From Bacillus sp. SD088 (GTDB lineage Bacteria > Bacillota > Bacilli > Bacillales > Bacillaceae_C), in assembly GCF_017355205.1 (NCBI RefSeq), contig NZ_JADIJK010000028.1:1-64000 (forward strand): 64,000 nucleotides of DNA, given 5' to 3'. Under the pieces are notes generated by a model. The model did not search any database and was not told where the DNA came from. It was given only the letters and a program-made list of their open reading frames with translations. Each line of letters starts with the position of its first letter. Positions within the stretch are counted from its first letter, which is position 1. The position numbers and the translations under genes were made by a program. This document shows positions 17,769 to 26,940 of this stretch, in pieces.

Positions 17769-18569
17769 ATGAAGAAAAATAAGCGAATTCAAGGAAAAAT
17801 AATTGTCATCACAGGGGCTTCGGGAGGGCTAGGAAGAGCACTTGCGGAGCAGTGTGCTCAACATGGAGCAGATCTTTTTTTACTTGCACGTCGAGAAGAG
17901 TTACTAGCAGAACTAGCTGACCACCTTCAAGAAACTTATAAAGTAAATTGTACGGCAATTAAATTAGATGTAACGAGCAGGGATGACATCCAGCATGTGT
18001 TCTCCCATATTCGCGAGCAGGTTGGAAAGATTGATGTATTCATTAATAATGCAGGCTATGGGATTTTTGCCAAGGCTGAAAGGGCAAATATAGAAGAAGT
18101 CGAAAAAATGTTTGCTGTGAATGTTTTAGGATTGATTGCTTGTACAAAAGAAGCAATCCCTTTGCTGCGATCCAGTAAGTTTGCCCATATTATCAATATT
18201 GCCTCCCAAGCGGGGAAGCTGGCCACTCCCAAATCAAGCGCCTATGCAGCTACAAAGCATGCGGTGCTTGGTTATACGGATAGCTTACGGATGGAATTGT
18301 CAGCTGATAGGATTTTTGTAACGGCAGTGAATCCGGGTCCGATTCGTACAAATTTCTTTGAACAGACAGACCCGAACGGGGAGTATCTGGATCAATTAGG
18401 AAGATTTGTCTTGGAGCCAGACGATGTGGCGAAGCAAATTGTTAGGGCGATGCTTACATCAAAAAGAGAGATTAATTTGCCCTGGTGGATGAATGTTGCT
18501 GCTACCCTTCATATTCTAATGCCAAGAGTAGTAGAAAAGGTAGGAAAAAAGGCTTTTTATAAAAAATAG
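17769..18569 (+). CDS. Short-chain dehydrogenase/reductase (YqjQ-like)
   Basis: A 266-residue classical SDR. TGASGGLG (residues 15-22) binds NAD(P), NNAG lies at 93-96, and the catalytic Ser146, Tyr159 and Lys163 are in place. The C-terminal end (LPWWMNVAATLHILMPRV) is hydrophobic and may touch the membrane. The substrate is unknown. ATG at 17769 lies eight bases after GTGGAG. Position and sequence fit B. subtilis yqjQ. Confidence 0.88.
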   Translation: MKKNKRIQGKIIVITGASGGLGRALAEQCAQHGADLFLLARREELLAELADHLQETYKVNCTAIKLDVTSRDDIQHVFSHIREQVGKIDVFINNAGYGIFAKAERANIEEVEKMFAVNVLGLIACTKEAIPLLRSSKFAHIINIASQAGKLATPKSSAYAATKHAVLGYTDSLRMELSADRIFVTAVNPGPIRTNFFEQTDPNGEYLDQLGRFVLEPDDVAKQIVRAMLTSKREINLPWWMNVAATLHILMPRVVEKVGKKAFYKK

Positions 18570-18743
18570 CAAAACCAATTTCAGATTAAATTGTATCCAG
18601 CTGTTCGTTTATTCCTCTTCATTTTCGTAGAGAAGTGCAAAAAGGGAGCCATAAATCGAATTCATGTTAAAATTAAGTGGAGCTTCAATCAGTGAGGGCT
18701 TACAAGTGGTTGCACCAAGATAAAATGAAAGGTGAGAGGTTGC

Positions 18744-19073
18744 ATGAAGTTATTTATTACACCAGAAGCGGAAAAACAAATAAAGCAAAAAATGAAGGTA
18801 AATCATTTGATCGTCACTTTAAAATATGAAACAGAGGGATGTGGCTGTGCAGTTAGTGGTATCCCAACTTTAGAATTAATCAATCAACAACAAGTAAATG
18901 AAGAAGATTATGTGAGGGTTGCGACCGATGCAATGGATGTGTACATAGAAAAAACGAAATTGGTTTTTTTCGATGATGAAATGAAGATAGACTATTTACC
19001 AGAAAAACAAATCTTTCGACTTAGCAGTCCGAGCGAAATTTTAAATGGACGCATGAGTTGCCAAATAAAATGA
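18744..19073 (+). CDS. HesB/IscA-like iron-sulfur family protein (YqkB)
   Basis: A 109-residue protein with the YqkB pattern YETEGCGCAVSGIPTLELI (two cysteines near residues 34-36) and FRLSSPSEILNGRM at the end. It belongs to the Fe-S biosynthesis fold but lacks the C-terminal CGCG of true A-type carriers, so an iron-sulfur role is only inferred. ATG at 18744 follows GGTGAGAGG. Its position between yqjQ-like and yqkF-like genes matches B. subtilis yqkB. Confidence 0.75.
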   Translation: MKLFITPEAEKQIKQKMKVNHLIVTLKYETEGCGCAVSGIPTLELINQQQVNEEDYVRVATDAMDVYIEKTKLVFFDDEMKIDYLPEKQIFRLSSPSEILNGRMSCQIK

Positions 19074-19124
19074 TACTTCAATCAATGGGTGCATACCCAT
19101 TGATTTGAGTAGATCAAAGGCTAA

Positions 19125-19290
19125 ATTTGCGGGGGCCTGTCGCTTTATCTGCACTAGTACATCCTGCTGCTCTGACCTATATCCTGTAGCCTGAGATAAA
19201 GGAAATGCGATGAGCCCAAGGGTAAAACGATGTTGATTTATGCAAGCAGAAACCGCTGCTTTGCTAGTCGCTAGGCGATGGACTAGATTA
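19125..19290. repeat. Composite intergenic repeat, copy E (degenerate)
   Basis: It shares GCCTGTCGCTTTATCTGCACTAGTACATCC and TGACCTATATCCTGTAGCC with copies B and C in shorter runs, then ends TTGCTAGTCGCTAGGCG. Mutations have weakened its hairpins. It occupies most of the 358-base gap between yqkB and telA. Confidence 0.65.
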
Positions 19291-19347
19291 GGGCAGTTTA
19301 TCTCACGTCTACGTCTCACCGTATTCTCTAAAATTCGGGGTAAAATA

Positions 19348-19377
19348 AAACCGGACATCATTCACGACGTCCGGTTT
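19348..19377 (-). terminator. Terminator of the xpaC-telA unit
   Basis: On the minus strand CCGGACGTC and GATGTCCGG pair and are followed by TTTTATTTTA. Confidence 0.8.
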
Positions 19378-19431
19378 CGATTATGAGTGTAAAATGGCTT
19401 GCCCTCAAGTATTTACATATAAGGATCTGGC

Positions 19432-20601
19432 TTATGTTAATTTCAAAAGCTTTTCTTTTAAATCATTTTCCATTGTTACAAGTTCTTGTTCAGCCTGGGC
19501 ACGTTTTGTTCGTCCTTCCTGCTGAATTTTAATGGTTTCTTCTAAAGTAGAAATTAAGTTAGATTGCGTCTTTTTCAATGTTTCGATATCTACTAGGCCT
19601 CGCTCATTTTCACGAGCGGTTTCAATCGTGTTTGATTTCAACATTTCCGAATTTTTAAGGAGCAGGTCATTCGTTGTTTGTGAAACCTGTTTTTGTGCTT
19701 CTACTGCCTGGCGCTGGCGAATGAGTGTCAGGGCAATTGCGATTTGATTTTTCCAAAGAGGGATCGCCGTCATAATGGATGTCTGAATTTTTTCCGCCAA
19801 GGCTTGATTCGTATTTTGGATCATGCGAATTTGTGGAGCGCTTTGAATCGTAATCTGTCTGCTTAGTTTTAAATCATACAATCGTTTCTCAAGTCGATCA
19901 GCAAATTGTACCATATCGTTCACTTCTTGATACATCATTTGATCATCCGTTGTTTCTGCTTTTTTCTTCAACTCTGGAATGGTTTTGGTTCGAAGTTCCT
20001 CAATTTTCAATTCTCCTGCCGCGATATAAATATTTAAAGCGCGAAAGTAATCCTTATTTTTTTCGTATAATTGTTCTAACGTTTTTACGTCTGTAAGTAA
20101 AACTTCTTTGGACTGATTAAGCTTTACTGTAATTCGATCAATCTGTGCACCTGTCTTCTGATATTTCGACATTACTTCTTGAATTGAATTTGACATTTTT
20201 CCAAACATTTTTGAAAAGAAGTTTTTCTTTTCGGGTGTAAGTTCATCTGGATTGACATCCTTTAGTTTTCCCATTAGTTCACTCAAAATATCTCCTATTG
20301 GTCCAATGTCCTTATTTTGCACATGTTCAAGCATCGAACTTGAGAAATTTAGTAATTGTGATTGGGCATTGGTGCCATAGGCAATCACAGCTTGATGATT
20401 GGTTGGATCAATTTGACTCGCAAGCTCTAGAGCCCGTTTTTTATTTTCCTCTGGGAGACTATCTACGAGTCTAACGGGTTTTGCTTCTTGAGGTTGTGGA
20501 CTCTGTTCTGGTTTGATTAATTCTTCTTCTCCAAAAGGATTGGCTAAAAGATCATCTATACTGTCAAATTGTAATTCAGTTTCTTTATTTTGTTCACTCA
20601 T
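19432..20601 (-). CDS. TelA/YaaN family toxic-anion resistance protein
   Basis: A 389-residue protein of the TelA family, linked to tellurite and other toxic-anion or cell-envelope stress resistance. After an acidic N-terminal tail (to about 45) comes the mostly helical core, with Asn-rich motifs such as [14 protein letters not shown] and [18 protein letters not shown]. It is cytosolic and predicted coiled-coil rich. Its ATG overlaps the stop of xpaC by four bases, so the two are cotranslated, as in the B. subtilis xpaC-yaaN pair. Confidence 0.88.
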   Translation of the reverse strand: MSEQNKETELQFDSIDDLLANPFGEEELIKPEQSPQPQEAKPVRLVDSLPEENKKRALELASQIDPTNHQAVIAYGTNAQSQLLNFSSSMLEHVQNKDIGPIGDILSELMGKLKDVNPDELTPEKKNFFSKMFGKMSNSIQEVMSKYQKTGAQIDRITVKLNQSKEVLLTDVKTLEQLYEKNKDYFRALNIYIAAGELKIEELRTKTIPELKKKAETTDDQMMYQEVNDMVQFADRLEKRLYDLKLSRQITIQSAPQIRMIQNTNQALAEKIQTSIMTAIPLWKNQIAIALTLIRQRQAVEAQKQVSQTTNDLLLKNSEMLKSNTIETARENERGLVDIETLKKTQSNLISTLEETIKIQQEGRTKRAQAEQELVTMENDLKEKLLKLT

Positions 20602-21308
20602 TGTTTGGTACTCCTTTCATCGTTGTCCATAGGATTATATTCAAGTTTTTTTAGAGAATGTTTTGCAACGTCTAATTCAAAATTCAGATCTTCCACGTCT
20701 CGTGATAGCACATGATAAATATCTTTTTTAACGGATTCACTTAAGTCTTCAAGCGTACTTTGTGTTTCTTTAAGTGAGATATACATTTGTTCATTTTTAA
20801 CTGGCTGTGAGGCTAACAATGCGTATCGCTCAGAAAGCTCGACAATCGAATCTAAATGATAGAAAAAGAACCGCTCGGATTGATAAAAACGCCGTGGATC
20901 TTTATGAACGATGTGATACATGCGCTTTGTTAACTTATTTAGTTCGTATAATTGTTTAAAAGCACCCATTGAGCGTACGGATAAAAAAGCCTTTTGGAGC
21001 CTAGCCATTTTTGACTTTGCATCTTGCATGCTTTTTTGGATGTAGGCATATTCTTTTCTGGTCAATTTATTTTTCTTCAAAAATTTATGATCGACAAAGA
21101 ACTTCACACCGAAAAAGGTGAGACCACCAACGAGGATAGAGCTTAAAGAAGCGGTCCAATAGGGGAGGTCAAAACCTAATAACAATATGATCCATAATAT
21201 GAACGCTTCAGCAACGGAAAACATCCCTAATAAAAATAGAAGAATAGGTTTCAAGGCAACATCGACTCCTGTCTCATTCTTTTCCCTATGTGTAAATACG
21301 TTTTTCAT
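20598..21308 (-). CDS. xpaC: XpaC-like membrane protein
   Basis: A 236-residue protein with two membrane helices (about residues 19-40 and 46-66) and a long helical cytosolic part containing [20 protein letters not shown]. It matches the XpaC family, named for hydrolysis of a chromogenic phosphate but of unclear true function. It is the partner of the downstream telA homologue and probably anchors it to the membrane (inferred). Confidence 0.85.
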   Translation of the reverse strand: MKNVFTHREKNETGVDVALKPILLFLLGMFSVAEAFILWIILLLGFDLPYWTASLSSILVGGLTFFGVKFFVDHKFLKKNKLTRKEYAYIQKSMQDAKSKMARLQKAFLSVRSMGAFKQLYELNKLTKRMYHIVHKDPRRFYQSERFFFYHLDSIVELSERYALLASQPVKNEQMYISLKETQSTLEDLSESVKKDIYHVLSRDVEDLNFELDVAKHSLKKLEYNPMDNDERSTKQ

Positions 21309-21485
21309 GCTAAAAAGTTTCAGCTATTTCATTCTATTATAAGGAAAAAACGGAACTTTTAAAAGCACTCCAGATTAAAATAAAAAAATGACATTCAGCC
21401 ATCGGGTCTTACCGTTAATTAATCAGAGCTGAAATAGCGATTGTCAGTGTTACAAAAATAGGAACAAACAGATACGACAACGCAA

Positions 21486-21516
21486 AACGTACAGAGACAG
21501 TTTGCCTCTGCACGTT
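21486..21516 (-). terminator. Terminator of sinR
   Basis: ACGTGCAGAG and CTCTGTACGT pair on the minus strand, followed by TTTTGCG. It lies just past the sinR stop codon and separates sinIR from xpaC-telA. Confidence 0.75.
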
Positions 21517-21517
21517 T

Positions 21518-21847
21518 TTACTTATGCTCCATTTTCCACTTATTAAACTCAAGAAATTCACGGAATTCTTGTTTTGAAACACCAGAAGCCATCGCTTCTC
21601 GAACAAGGGCTTCCCAATCATCATCCAATTGACCGTCGGACAATTGTTCAGGATTTTCGTGTAATAATGATTGGACGGAAACATTCAAGACAGAAGAAAT
21701 TTTTTCTAAGAATTGAATGGAGGGATTTGATTGAATGTTTCGTTCAATAGAGCTCAAATATGATTTGGCAATCCCGGCTTTTTCAGCCAACTCTGATAAA
21801 GACATATTGTTTTGTTTTCGATATTCACGTATTCGTTCGCCAATCAT
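21518..21847 (-). CDS. sinR: Master biofilm repressor SinR
   Basis: A 109-residue protein with an N-terminal helix-turn-helix (residues 6-60; SLSELAEKAGIAKSYLSSIERN) and a C-terminal SinI/tetramerisation segment (DDDWEALVREAMASGVSKQEFREFLEFNKW). It is nearly identical in layout to B. subtilis SinR, which represses matrix genes. ATG at 21847 matches the family start MIGERI and follows AAGGAAGG. It lies downstream of the short antagonist gene sinI, as in B. subtilis, but is far from any tasA operon in this window. Confidence 0.93.
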   Translation of the reverse strand: MIGERIREYRKQNNMSLSELAEKAGIAKSYLSSIERNIQSNPSIQFLEKISSVLNVSVQSLLHENPEQLSDGQLDDDWEALVREAMASGVSKQEFREFLEFNKWKMEHK

Positions 21848-22040
21848 GGATGTCTTCACCTTCCTTACATACCATATTATATCATATAACGAAGGCTTGT
21901 TTTGTATTTAGAACGAATTAATTTGATTTTTTAGATCGTGACCAGAATAAAACAGTCTATTGTACTAGGTAAAATGAATGGGTGAACATAGTTTGTAAGA
22001 TAAGGTGGGCCAGTTAGTTACTAAGAAATTTGACAATATC

Positions 22041-22214
22041 TTAGTTAAGGTTTTTAAACTGTGCTTTTCGTTCAACAGGTGCTTGTGTCTTTTGCGTGGT
22101 AATATACTGGCGAAAAAAATCCCGGATTGCTTCTGAGGTCATTCCCGCCTCTAGCGCTTTTAAAATTAGATCTTTCCATTCATGGTCCAAAGCTTGATTT
22201 GTTATTTTATCCAT
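22041..22214 (-). CDS. sinI: SinI, antagonist of SinR
   Basis: A 57-residue protein, the same length as B. subtilis SinI. The interaction helix pair is recognisable in LDHEWKDLILKALEAGMTSEAIRDFF (written here in overview; residues 9-34), which mimics the C-terminal segment of SinR. ATG at 22214 follows TTAGGGGGATATAA, a good site. It binds SinR and lifts repression of matrix genes. The stop lies 193 bases before sinR, leaving room for a separate sinR promoter, as known in B. subtilis. Confidence 0.88.
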   Translation of the reverse strand: MDKITNQALDHEWKDLILKALEAGMTSEAIRDFFRQYITTQKTQAPVERKAQFKNLN

Positions 22215-22517
22215 TTATATCCCCCTAATGCCCCGCCAATGATTAGATAACCACTACTAAAGGTGTTTATCTGAAATTTTATAGAACTATATTCCTAGTG
22301 ATAGTATAACTGATACAAAAGTCACAAACCCGAAAAAAATGTCGATGTCGTTAAACGGTAGTAAGATAGGGAAGGGCATCTTTCTATGGCATTTTTTGGT
22401 GAAAATTGCCACTCCTAGCAAGTAGGTCTATGTTTTTTAGTATGAGTAAGTGAGTAAATAGATTGAATTCTAGGGAGAATTGCTGAAATTTTTTGCAGGA
22501 TTGTTAACGCGAAAAAT

Positions 22518-22558
22518 AACCTGAACCCATAAGGACAATAAATTGATGGATTCAGGTT
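22518..22558 (-). terminator. Terminator of the aldo-keto reductase gene
   Basis: AACCTGAATCCA and TGGGTTCAGGTT pair on the minus strand, followed by ATTTTTCG. The rest of the 420-base gap between sinI and the reductase is AT-rich with no gene seen and presumably holds the sinI promoter. Confidence 0.75.
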
Positions 22559-22635
22559 GAATTTTGTTAGAATTTGTTGCATATACTTATGTTTATCGAT
22601 AGGATCCCAATTCGCCTTCTATACAGACTCAGATT

Positions 22636-23553
22636 TTATCGATGATTTTCATATCTTGTATCTTTTGTAATCCATTTTAAATATTCTATTTCATCTTTGT
22701 GAAGCGGTTTTGCTTTAACAGCACGAGAATTATCTTGTACTTGTTCTATTGAACTTGCCCCTGTGACAACAGCCGCTACTGTCTCATGAGCAAGCGTGTA
22801 TTGAAGAGCTACTTCATTCATGGTTCGATCTGTTAATAATTTCGCCTGAATGCTTTCAATTAATTCTTTTATTTCCGCAGGCGTATACTGTAAATAGCCT
22901 GGTAATTCATCCGAATGTAGCTTTTCTATCACTTTATCGCTCAGTAATCCTTTTGCAACAGAGCCTCTTGTCACCACACTAATTTTTTGATCTTGCATGA
23001 AAGGAAATAATTCTTCTGGACGCCGATCTAAAAGGCTGTATTGCATCATATTGCTCACAATGGAAGATTCTTTAGCAAATAATTTGATCACATTTGGTCG
23101 AATGGAAGAAATACCATAGCAGCGAATCAGTCCTTCTTCCTGTAATTCTTCAAAGGCTTCAATCGTTTCCTCTGATGGATCATCGATTGTGCCCCCATGC
23201 AATTGATATAAATCAATATAATCCGTTTGTAGACGTTTTAAACTATTTTTTACCGCATCTTTAATGTAAGTTTTTGAAGGGTCCCAATGCCAACCATCTT
23301 TTTGATCATTCCAACGATTGCCAACTTTGGTTGCAATGATCACCTGATCTCGAATAGGAGATAATGTTTTTCCAACGATTTCCTCATTCACTCCATAATC
23401 GTACAGGTCTGCTGTATCAAAATAATTAATTCCTTGGTCAAAAGCAGCTTGAATAATTTTTTTTGCATGACTACTGTCTGTCCCTAACGACATACAGCCA
23501 AGTCCCATCTTGGAAACCCACAGGTCCGAATTTCCTAATTGTCTCTTTTCCAT
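22636..23553 (-). CDS. Aldo-keto reductase (YqkF-like)
   Basis: A 305-residue TIM-barrel oxidoreductase using NADPH. The tetrad is visible: Asp46, Tyr51, Lys76 and His119 (in FDTADLYDYG, ATKVG and YQLHGG). ATG at 23553 lies after a GAAAGGGCGAG site; an upstream in-frame methionine is not supported. Physiological substrate unknown. Position fits B. subtilis yqkF. Confidence 0.9.
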   Translation of the reverse strand: MEKRQLGNSDLWVSKMGLGCMSLGTDSSHAKKIIQAAFDQGINYFDTADLYDYGVNEEIVGKTLSPIRDQVIIATKVGNRWNDQKDGWHWDPSKTYIKDAVKNSLKRLQTDYIDLYQLHGGTIDDPSEETIEAFEELQEEGLIRCYGISSIRPNVIKLFAKESSIVSNMMQYSLLDRRPEELFPFMQDQKISVVTRGSVAKGLLSDKVIEKLHSDELPGYLQYTPAEIKELIESIQAKLLTDRTMNEVALQYTLAHETVAAVVTGASSIEQVQDNSRAVKAKPLHKDEIEYLKWITKDTRYENHR

Positions 23554-23704
23554 ATTATCTCGCCCTTTCAAGATTAGCAGGTAAACCCTACTATTGAGGT
23601 TCACTTGCTTTTATTTTACCTAAAAGTTGGTAGAGAAAACAAAATTAATGTTCTCTATTGGCTATGGTATGATAATAATAGTTAGAAGTAAGGAGCAGAT
23701 GAAT

Positions 23705-24262
23705 GTGAAGAAATTTGAAGAAAAAACAATTCAGAGCCAAGAAATTTTTAATGGAAAGATTATTCAATTGCAAGTAGATGAAGTCGAGCTTCCAAATGGA
23801 AAAATAGCCAAGCGTGAAATTGTCAAGCATCCGGGCGCTGTCGGAATTATCCCGATAACAGATGACGGGAACATTTTAATGGTAGAACAATTTCGCAAAC
23901 CGCTGGAACGATCTTTGCTGGAAATACCTGCTGGTAAGCTTGAGCAAGGCGAAGAACCACTGTTAACAGCTGGGAGAGAATTGGAGGAGGAGACAGGATT
24001 TCGTGCAAACCAATTGGACCATTTAACATCCTTCTATACAGCCCCCGGATTTTCCGATGAAGTCATTCACCTCTACATCGCAACTGGTTTGGAAAAGGTG
24101 GAAAATCCTCTTCCTGGTGATGAAGATGAATTTGTTGATTTGTTAGAGGTAGATTTGAAATCCGCTGCTACCTTTATAGATGAGAAACGTATTTATGATG
24201 CAAAAACAGCGTATGCAGTTCTTTATCTCCAAATGAAGAAGGTGTTAGAGCAATATGAGTGA
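23705..24262 (+). CDS. nudF: ADP-ribose pyrophosphatase (Nudix)
   Basis: A 185-residue Nudix hydrolase that splits ADP-ribose to AMP and ribose 5-phosphate. The Nudix box lies at residues 77-99 (from GKLEQGEEP to RELEEETGF). GTG at 23705, nine bases after AAGGAG, aligns with the B. subtilis NudF start; the ATG at 23699 is too close to that site. Its last eight bases overlap the next gene, so the two are coupled. Confidence 0.92.
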   Translation: MKKFEEKTIQSQEIFNGKIIQLQVDEVELPNGKIAKREIVKHPGAVGIIPITDDGNILMVEQFRKPLERSLLEIPAGKLEQGEEPLLTAGRELEEETGFRANQLDHLTSFYTAPGFSDEVIHLYIATGLEKVENPLPGDEDEFVDLLEVDLKSAATFIDEKRIYDAKTAYAVLYLQMKKVLEQYE

Positions 24263-25415
24263 AGTGTTTGCTGATTTACATATTCACATCGGAAGAACCT
24301 TTACAGGGAAGGCCGTTAAAATAACTGGCAGTCGGAATCTTACCTTATCAGCTATTCTAGAGGCAGCCAAATATCCGAAAGGCCTTGATATGGTTGGTGT
24401 TATTGATTGTCATTCTCCAGAAGTAATAATAGAAATAGAGCAATTGGTTGCTAAAGGAAAACTAGTAGAAATGGAGGAGGGGGGATTTCGCTATGAAGAT
24501 GAGGTCACCCTTATACCAGGAGCTGAGATAGAGGTATATGATAAGAATTGTCGTGGACCGCTACATGTACTAGCTTATTTTCCATCGTTAACAACGTTAA
24601 AAGATTTTTCGAATTGGCTTTCAGCTCGAGTAACCAATATTCAATTAAGCACGCAAAGAATATATGAAAACGCCCCGACTTTACAAGAAAAGGTGAAAAG
24701 TCTAGGTGGCTTGTTTATACCAGCACATATTTTTACTCCTTTTAAAAGCCTATATGGAAAAGGCGTTTTAAATTCATTGACGGAAATTCTAAATCCTGCT
24801 TTTATAGATGCTGTAGAGCTTGGATTAAGTTCAGATACTGAAATGGCTGATCAAATAACTGAATTGCATGCATTTACTTTTTTAACAAATTCGGATGCGC
24901 ACTCAACGCAAAAAATTGCTCGCGAATATCAAAAGTTTGATTTAGAAGCACCTACATTTGCAGCATTTTCTCATGCCTTAAAGAACCAAGGTGCGAATCG
25001 AGTAATGGCAAACTATGGTTTAAATCCTCGTTTGGGAAAATATTATCGGACCACGTGCGCCGTTTGTGGCGCGCCCATGAACGGATCTATCTGTTCTCAT
25101 TGTGGTTCCGAAAAATTCACTAAAGGAGTATCCGAACGTATTTCCGAATTGGCGAATACGGTTGATGCCCCGAAGCGACCTCCTTATATTCATCAAGTAC
25201 CATTAGAATTTATTCCGGGCTTGGGATCAAAAACGATGCTACACCTGTTGGATCATTTTGGAACAGAGATGAATATTTTGCATCGGGTGAAAGTAGCCGA
25301 TCTGAAAGCACTTGTCAATATTCAACTTGCCGATATGATCATCCAAGCACGTGAAGGGAAATTACAAATAGCCGCCGGTGGCGGCGGTAAATATGGGAAA
25401 GTGAAGAAAAACTAA
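24255..25415 (+). CDS. Endonuclease Q-like DNA repair nuclease (YqxK family)
   Basis: A 386-residue protein with an N-terminal PHP phosphoesterase domain (metal motif ADLHIH at 6-11; HxxD-type residues in CHSPE, PAH and SDAH), then a four-cysteine zinc knuckle (Cys268, Cys271, Cys280, Cys283), and a helix-hairpin-helix (FIPGLGSKT, about 319-327). This is the layout of archaeal and Bacillus endonuclease Q, which nicks 5' to deaminated bases and abasic sites. It overlaps nudF by eight bases, an arrangement also seen around yqxK in relatives. The DNA-repair role is by family, not shown here. Confidence 0.85.
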   Translation: MSEVFADLHIHIGRTFTGKAVKITGSRNLTLSAILEAAKYPKGLDMVGVIDCHSPEVIIEIEQLVAKGKLVEMEEGGFRYEDEVTLIPGAEIEVYDKNCRGPLHVLAYFPSLTTLKDFSNWLSARVTNIQLSTQRIYENAPTLQEKVKSLGGLFIPAHIFTPFKSLYGKGVLNSLTEILNPAFIDAVELGLSSDTEMADQITELHAFTFLTNSDAHSTQKIAREYQKFDLEAPTFAAFSHALKNQGANRVMANYGLNPRLGKYYRTTCAVCGAPMNGSICSHCGSEKFTKGVSERISELANTVDAPKRPPYIHQVPLEFIPGLGSKTMLHLLDHFGTEMNILHRVKVADLKALVNIQLADMIIQAREGKLQIAAGGGGKYGKVKKN

Positions 25416-25450
25416 AATTTTGCGACGGGGAATTTTAGCTTGTTTGCCAG

Positions 25451-25479
25451 TCATATTTACAGCCTGTCCTACATATGAT
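25451..25479 (+). promoter_or_regulatory. Predicted sigma-E promoter of spoIIM
   Basis: TCATATTT (25451-25458), 13 bases, CATATGAT (25472-25479). It resembles the sigma-E mother-cell consensus, and spoIIM is a sigma-E gene in B. subtilis. It lies about 32 bases before the start codon. Confidence 0.6.
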
Positions 25480-25510
25480 GTAACAATCGTGGGACAGGAG
25501 GAAATAATCA

Positions 25511-26155
25511 ATGCGCTATAGACTTTCAACAAACGTGATAACTCGTCATTTTCAAGAACATTCTTCTCTGTATACCTTTATGACTGTTTTATTTTTAATG
25601 GGGGTTATATTTGGAGCAGTGATGGTGAACAGTTTATCTGCTCATCAAAAAGAAGATCTTTTTTATTATTTAAATCAATTCTTCGGTCAAGTAGGAGATG
25701 GACAGATAGTACCACCTGAGGAGTTATTAAAGTTGAGCTTTTTCCATAATGTGAAGATAGCTGGCTTGATATGGGTACTAGGCATCTCCATTATTGGATT
25801 TCCGCTAATCTTTTTATTGATTTTTTTAAAAGGTGTTGTCGTTGGTTTTTCCATCGGTTTTTTAGTGAGTCAAATGGGTTGGCAAGGATTATTGCTTTCT
25901 TTTGTATCTCTTTTGCCACAAAATTTATTTATGATCCCAGTATTGATCTTTATATCAGTCAGTTCGATTGCGTTATCGATGAAAATTATCAAAAAAGTCT
26001 TTATTCGACCAACCTTTCATTTTCAGTTTGTTCCGATCTTTGCTAAATATATGATGGCTTATGTAGGAGCGATTGCTATTATTACAGTGGCGGCAAGTAT
26101 TGAAGCTTATATCTCTCCTGCTCTAATGAAGTCTGTCATTCTCTCAATCAATTAA
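25511..26155 (+). CDS. spoIIM: Stage II sporulation protein M
   Basis: A 214-residue integral membrane protein with about five helices (roughly 20-40, 75-97, 100-120, 128-150, 178-198). SpoIIM forms the DMP complex with SpoIID and SpoIIP that drives engulfment of the forespore. Recognised from overall sequence and from its place before fur. A GGACAGGAGGA ribosome site precedes the ATG. Confidence 0.92.
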   Translation: MRYRLSTNVITRHFQEHSSLYTFMTVLFLMGVIFGAVMVNSLSAHQKEDLFYYLNQFFGQVGDGQIVPPEELLKLSFFHNVKIAGLIWVLGISIIGFPLIFLLIFLKGVVVGFSIGFLVSQMGWQGLLLSFVSLLPQNLFMIPVLIFISVSSIALSMKIIKKVFIRPTFHFQFVPIFAKYMMAYVGAIAIITVAASIEAYISPALMKSVILSIN

Positions 26156-26246
26156 TGATATGAAAAGCGCAAGGAACCGATGGGGACCGGCATTGGACAG
26201 ATCTCATACTTCCTATCTTTTAAAAATCTATAGAAACCTTCGCACA

Positions 26247-26261
26247 TTATAATTATTTTAG
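26247..26261 (+). promoter_or_regulatory. Predicted PerR box upstream of fur
   Basis: TTATAATTATTTTAG agrees with the PerR consensus TTATAATNATTATAA at 12 of 14 fixed positions and lies directly upstream of the -35. B. subtilis fur is PerR-controlled, so peroxide-responsive expression is inferred. Confidence 0.6.
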
Positions 26262-26262
26262 T

Positions 26263-26290
26263 TTGAATATGAGCATCAATCTGATATAAT
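26263..26290 (+). promoter_or_regulatory. Predicted sigma-A promoter of fur
   Basis: TTGAAT (26263-26268), a 16-base spacer and TATAAT (26285-26290), about 34 bases before the ATG. Confidence 0.7.
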
Positions 26291-26324
26291 TATAGTGGAG
26301 AAACGCGAGGGAGGATATTGAGGT

Positions 26325-26789
26325 ATGGAAAGTCGCATAGAACGGATAAAGAAACAACTACATTCCGCAAGCTACAAGCTCACTCCCCAGCGTGAAGCCA
26401 CGGTTCGGGTATTGCTTGAACATGAGGAAGATCATTTAAGTGCGGAAGATGTATATCTTCTCGTCAAAGAAAAATCCCCCGAAATCGGGCTTGCAACAGT
26501 ATATAGAACCTTAGAATTGTTAACAGAATTGAAAGTCGTTGATAAGATTAATTTTGGTGACGGTGTGTCACGCTTCGATCTTAGAAAAGAAGGAGCAGCC
26601 CATTTTCATCATCATCTTATTTGCATTGAATGTGGTGCAGTGGAAGAGATTCAAGACGATTTACTCGAAGATGTAGAAAGAATTGTTGAAAGAGATTGGC
26701 GTTTTAAAATAAAAGATCATCGGCTCATTTTTCACGGGATTTGTTGGAAGTGTCAAGAAAAAACAGATGTTAATAAAAAAACAGATTAA
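26325..26789 (+). CDS. fur: Ferric uptake regulator Fur
   Basis: A 154-residue iron-dependent repressor. The winged helix (about 10-85) contains ATVYRTLELL. The metal regions are HFHHHLICIECG and CWKC, giving two CxxC zinc pairs (Cys100/Cys103 and Cys140/Cys143). It is called Fur rather than PerR or Zur from its position between spoIIM and xerD, as in B. subtilis (yqkL). It has its own promoter and terminator. Confidence 0.92.
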   Translation: MESRIERIKKQLHSASYKLTPQREATVRVLLEHEEDHLSAEDVYLLVKEKSPEIGLATVYRTLELLTELKVVDKINFGDGVSRFDLRKEGAAHFHHHLICIECGAVEEIQDDLLEDVERIVERDWRFKIKDHRLIFHGICWKCQEKTDVNKKTD

Positions 26790-26820
26790 ACCTTTTCCTC
26801 TAGCTGGAGAAGGTTTTTTT
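26788..26820 (+). terminator. Terminator of fur
   Basis: AACCTTTTC and GAGAAGGTT pair and are followed by TTTTTT. Confidence 0.85.
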
Positions 26821-26940
26821 AGTTTCAACTGGTCATCCCCCTCTATCTATAACCGTTGCAACATATTCTACCTGAAAAAAATCCTTCAAAGCACATGGTT
26901 TAATGAATAAATGAAAACAAGCTTGGCATATGATGGTAAT

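Noticed and set aside
18590-18654. 18-codon minus-strand frame between the SDR gene and yqkB
   Set aside because: No ribosome site or recognisable family; too short to support.
21415-21480. Possible 21-residue hydrophobic toxin-like peptide after sinR on the minus strand
   Set aside because: TTG start without a ribosome site, immediately after a terminator, and no match to a toxin family that I recognise.
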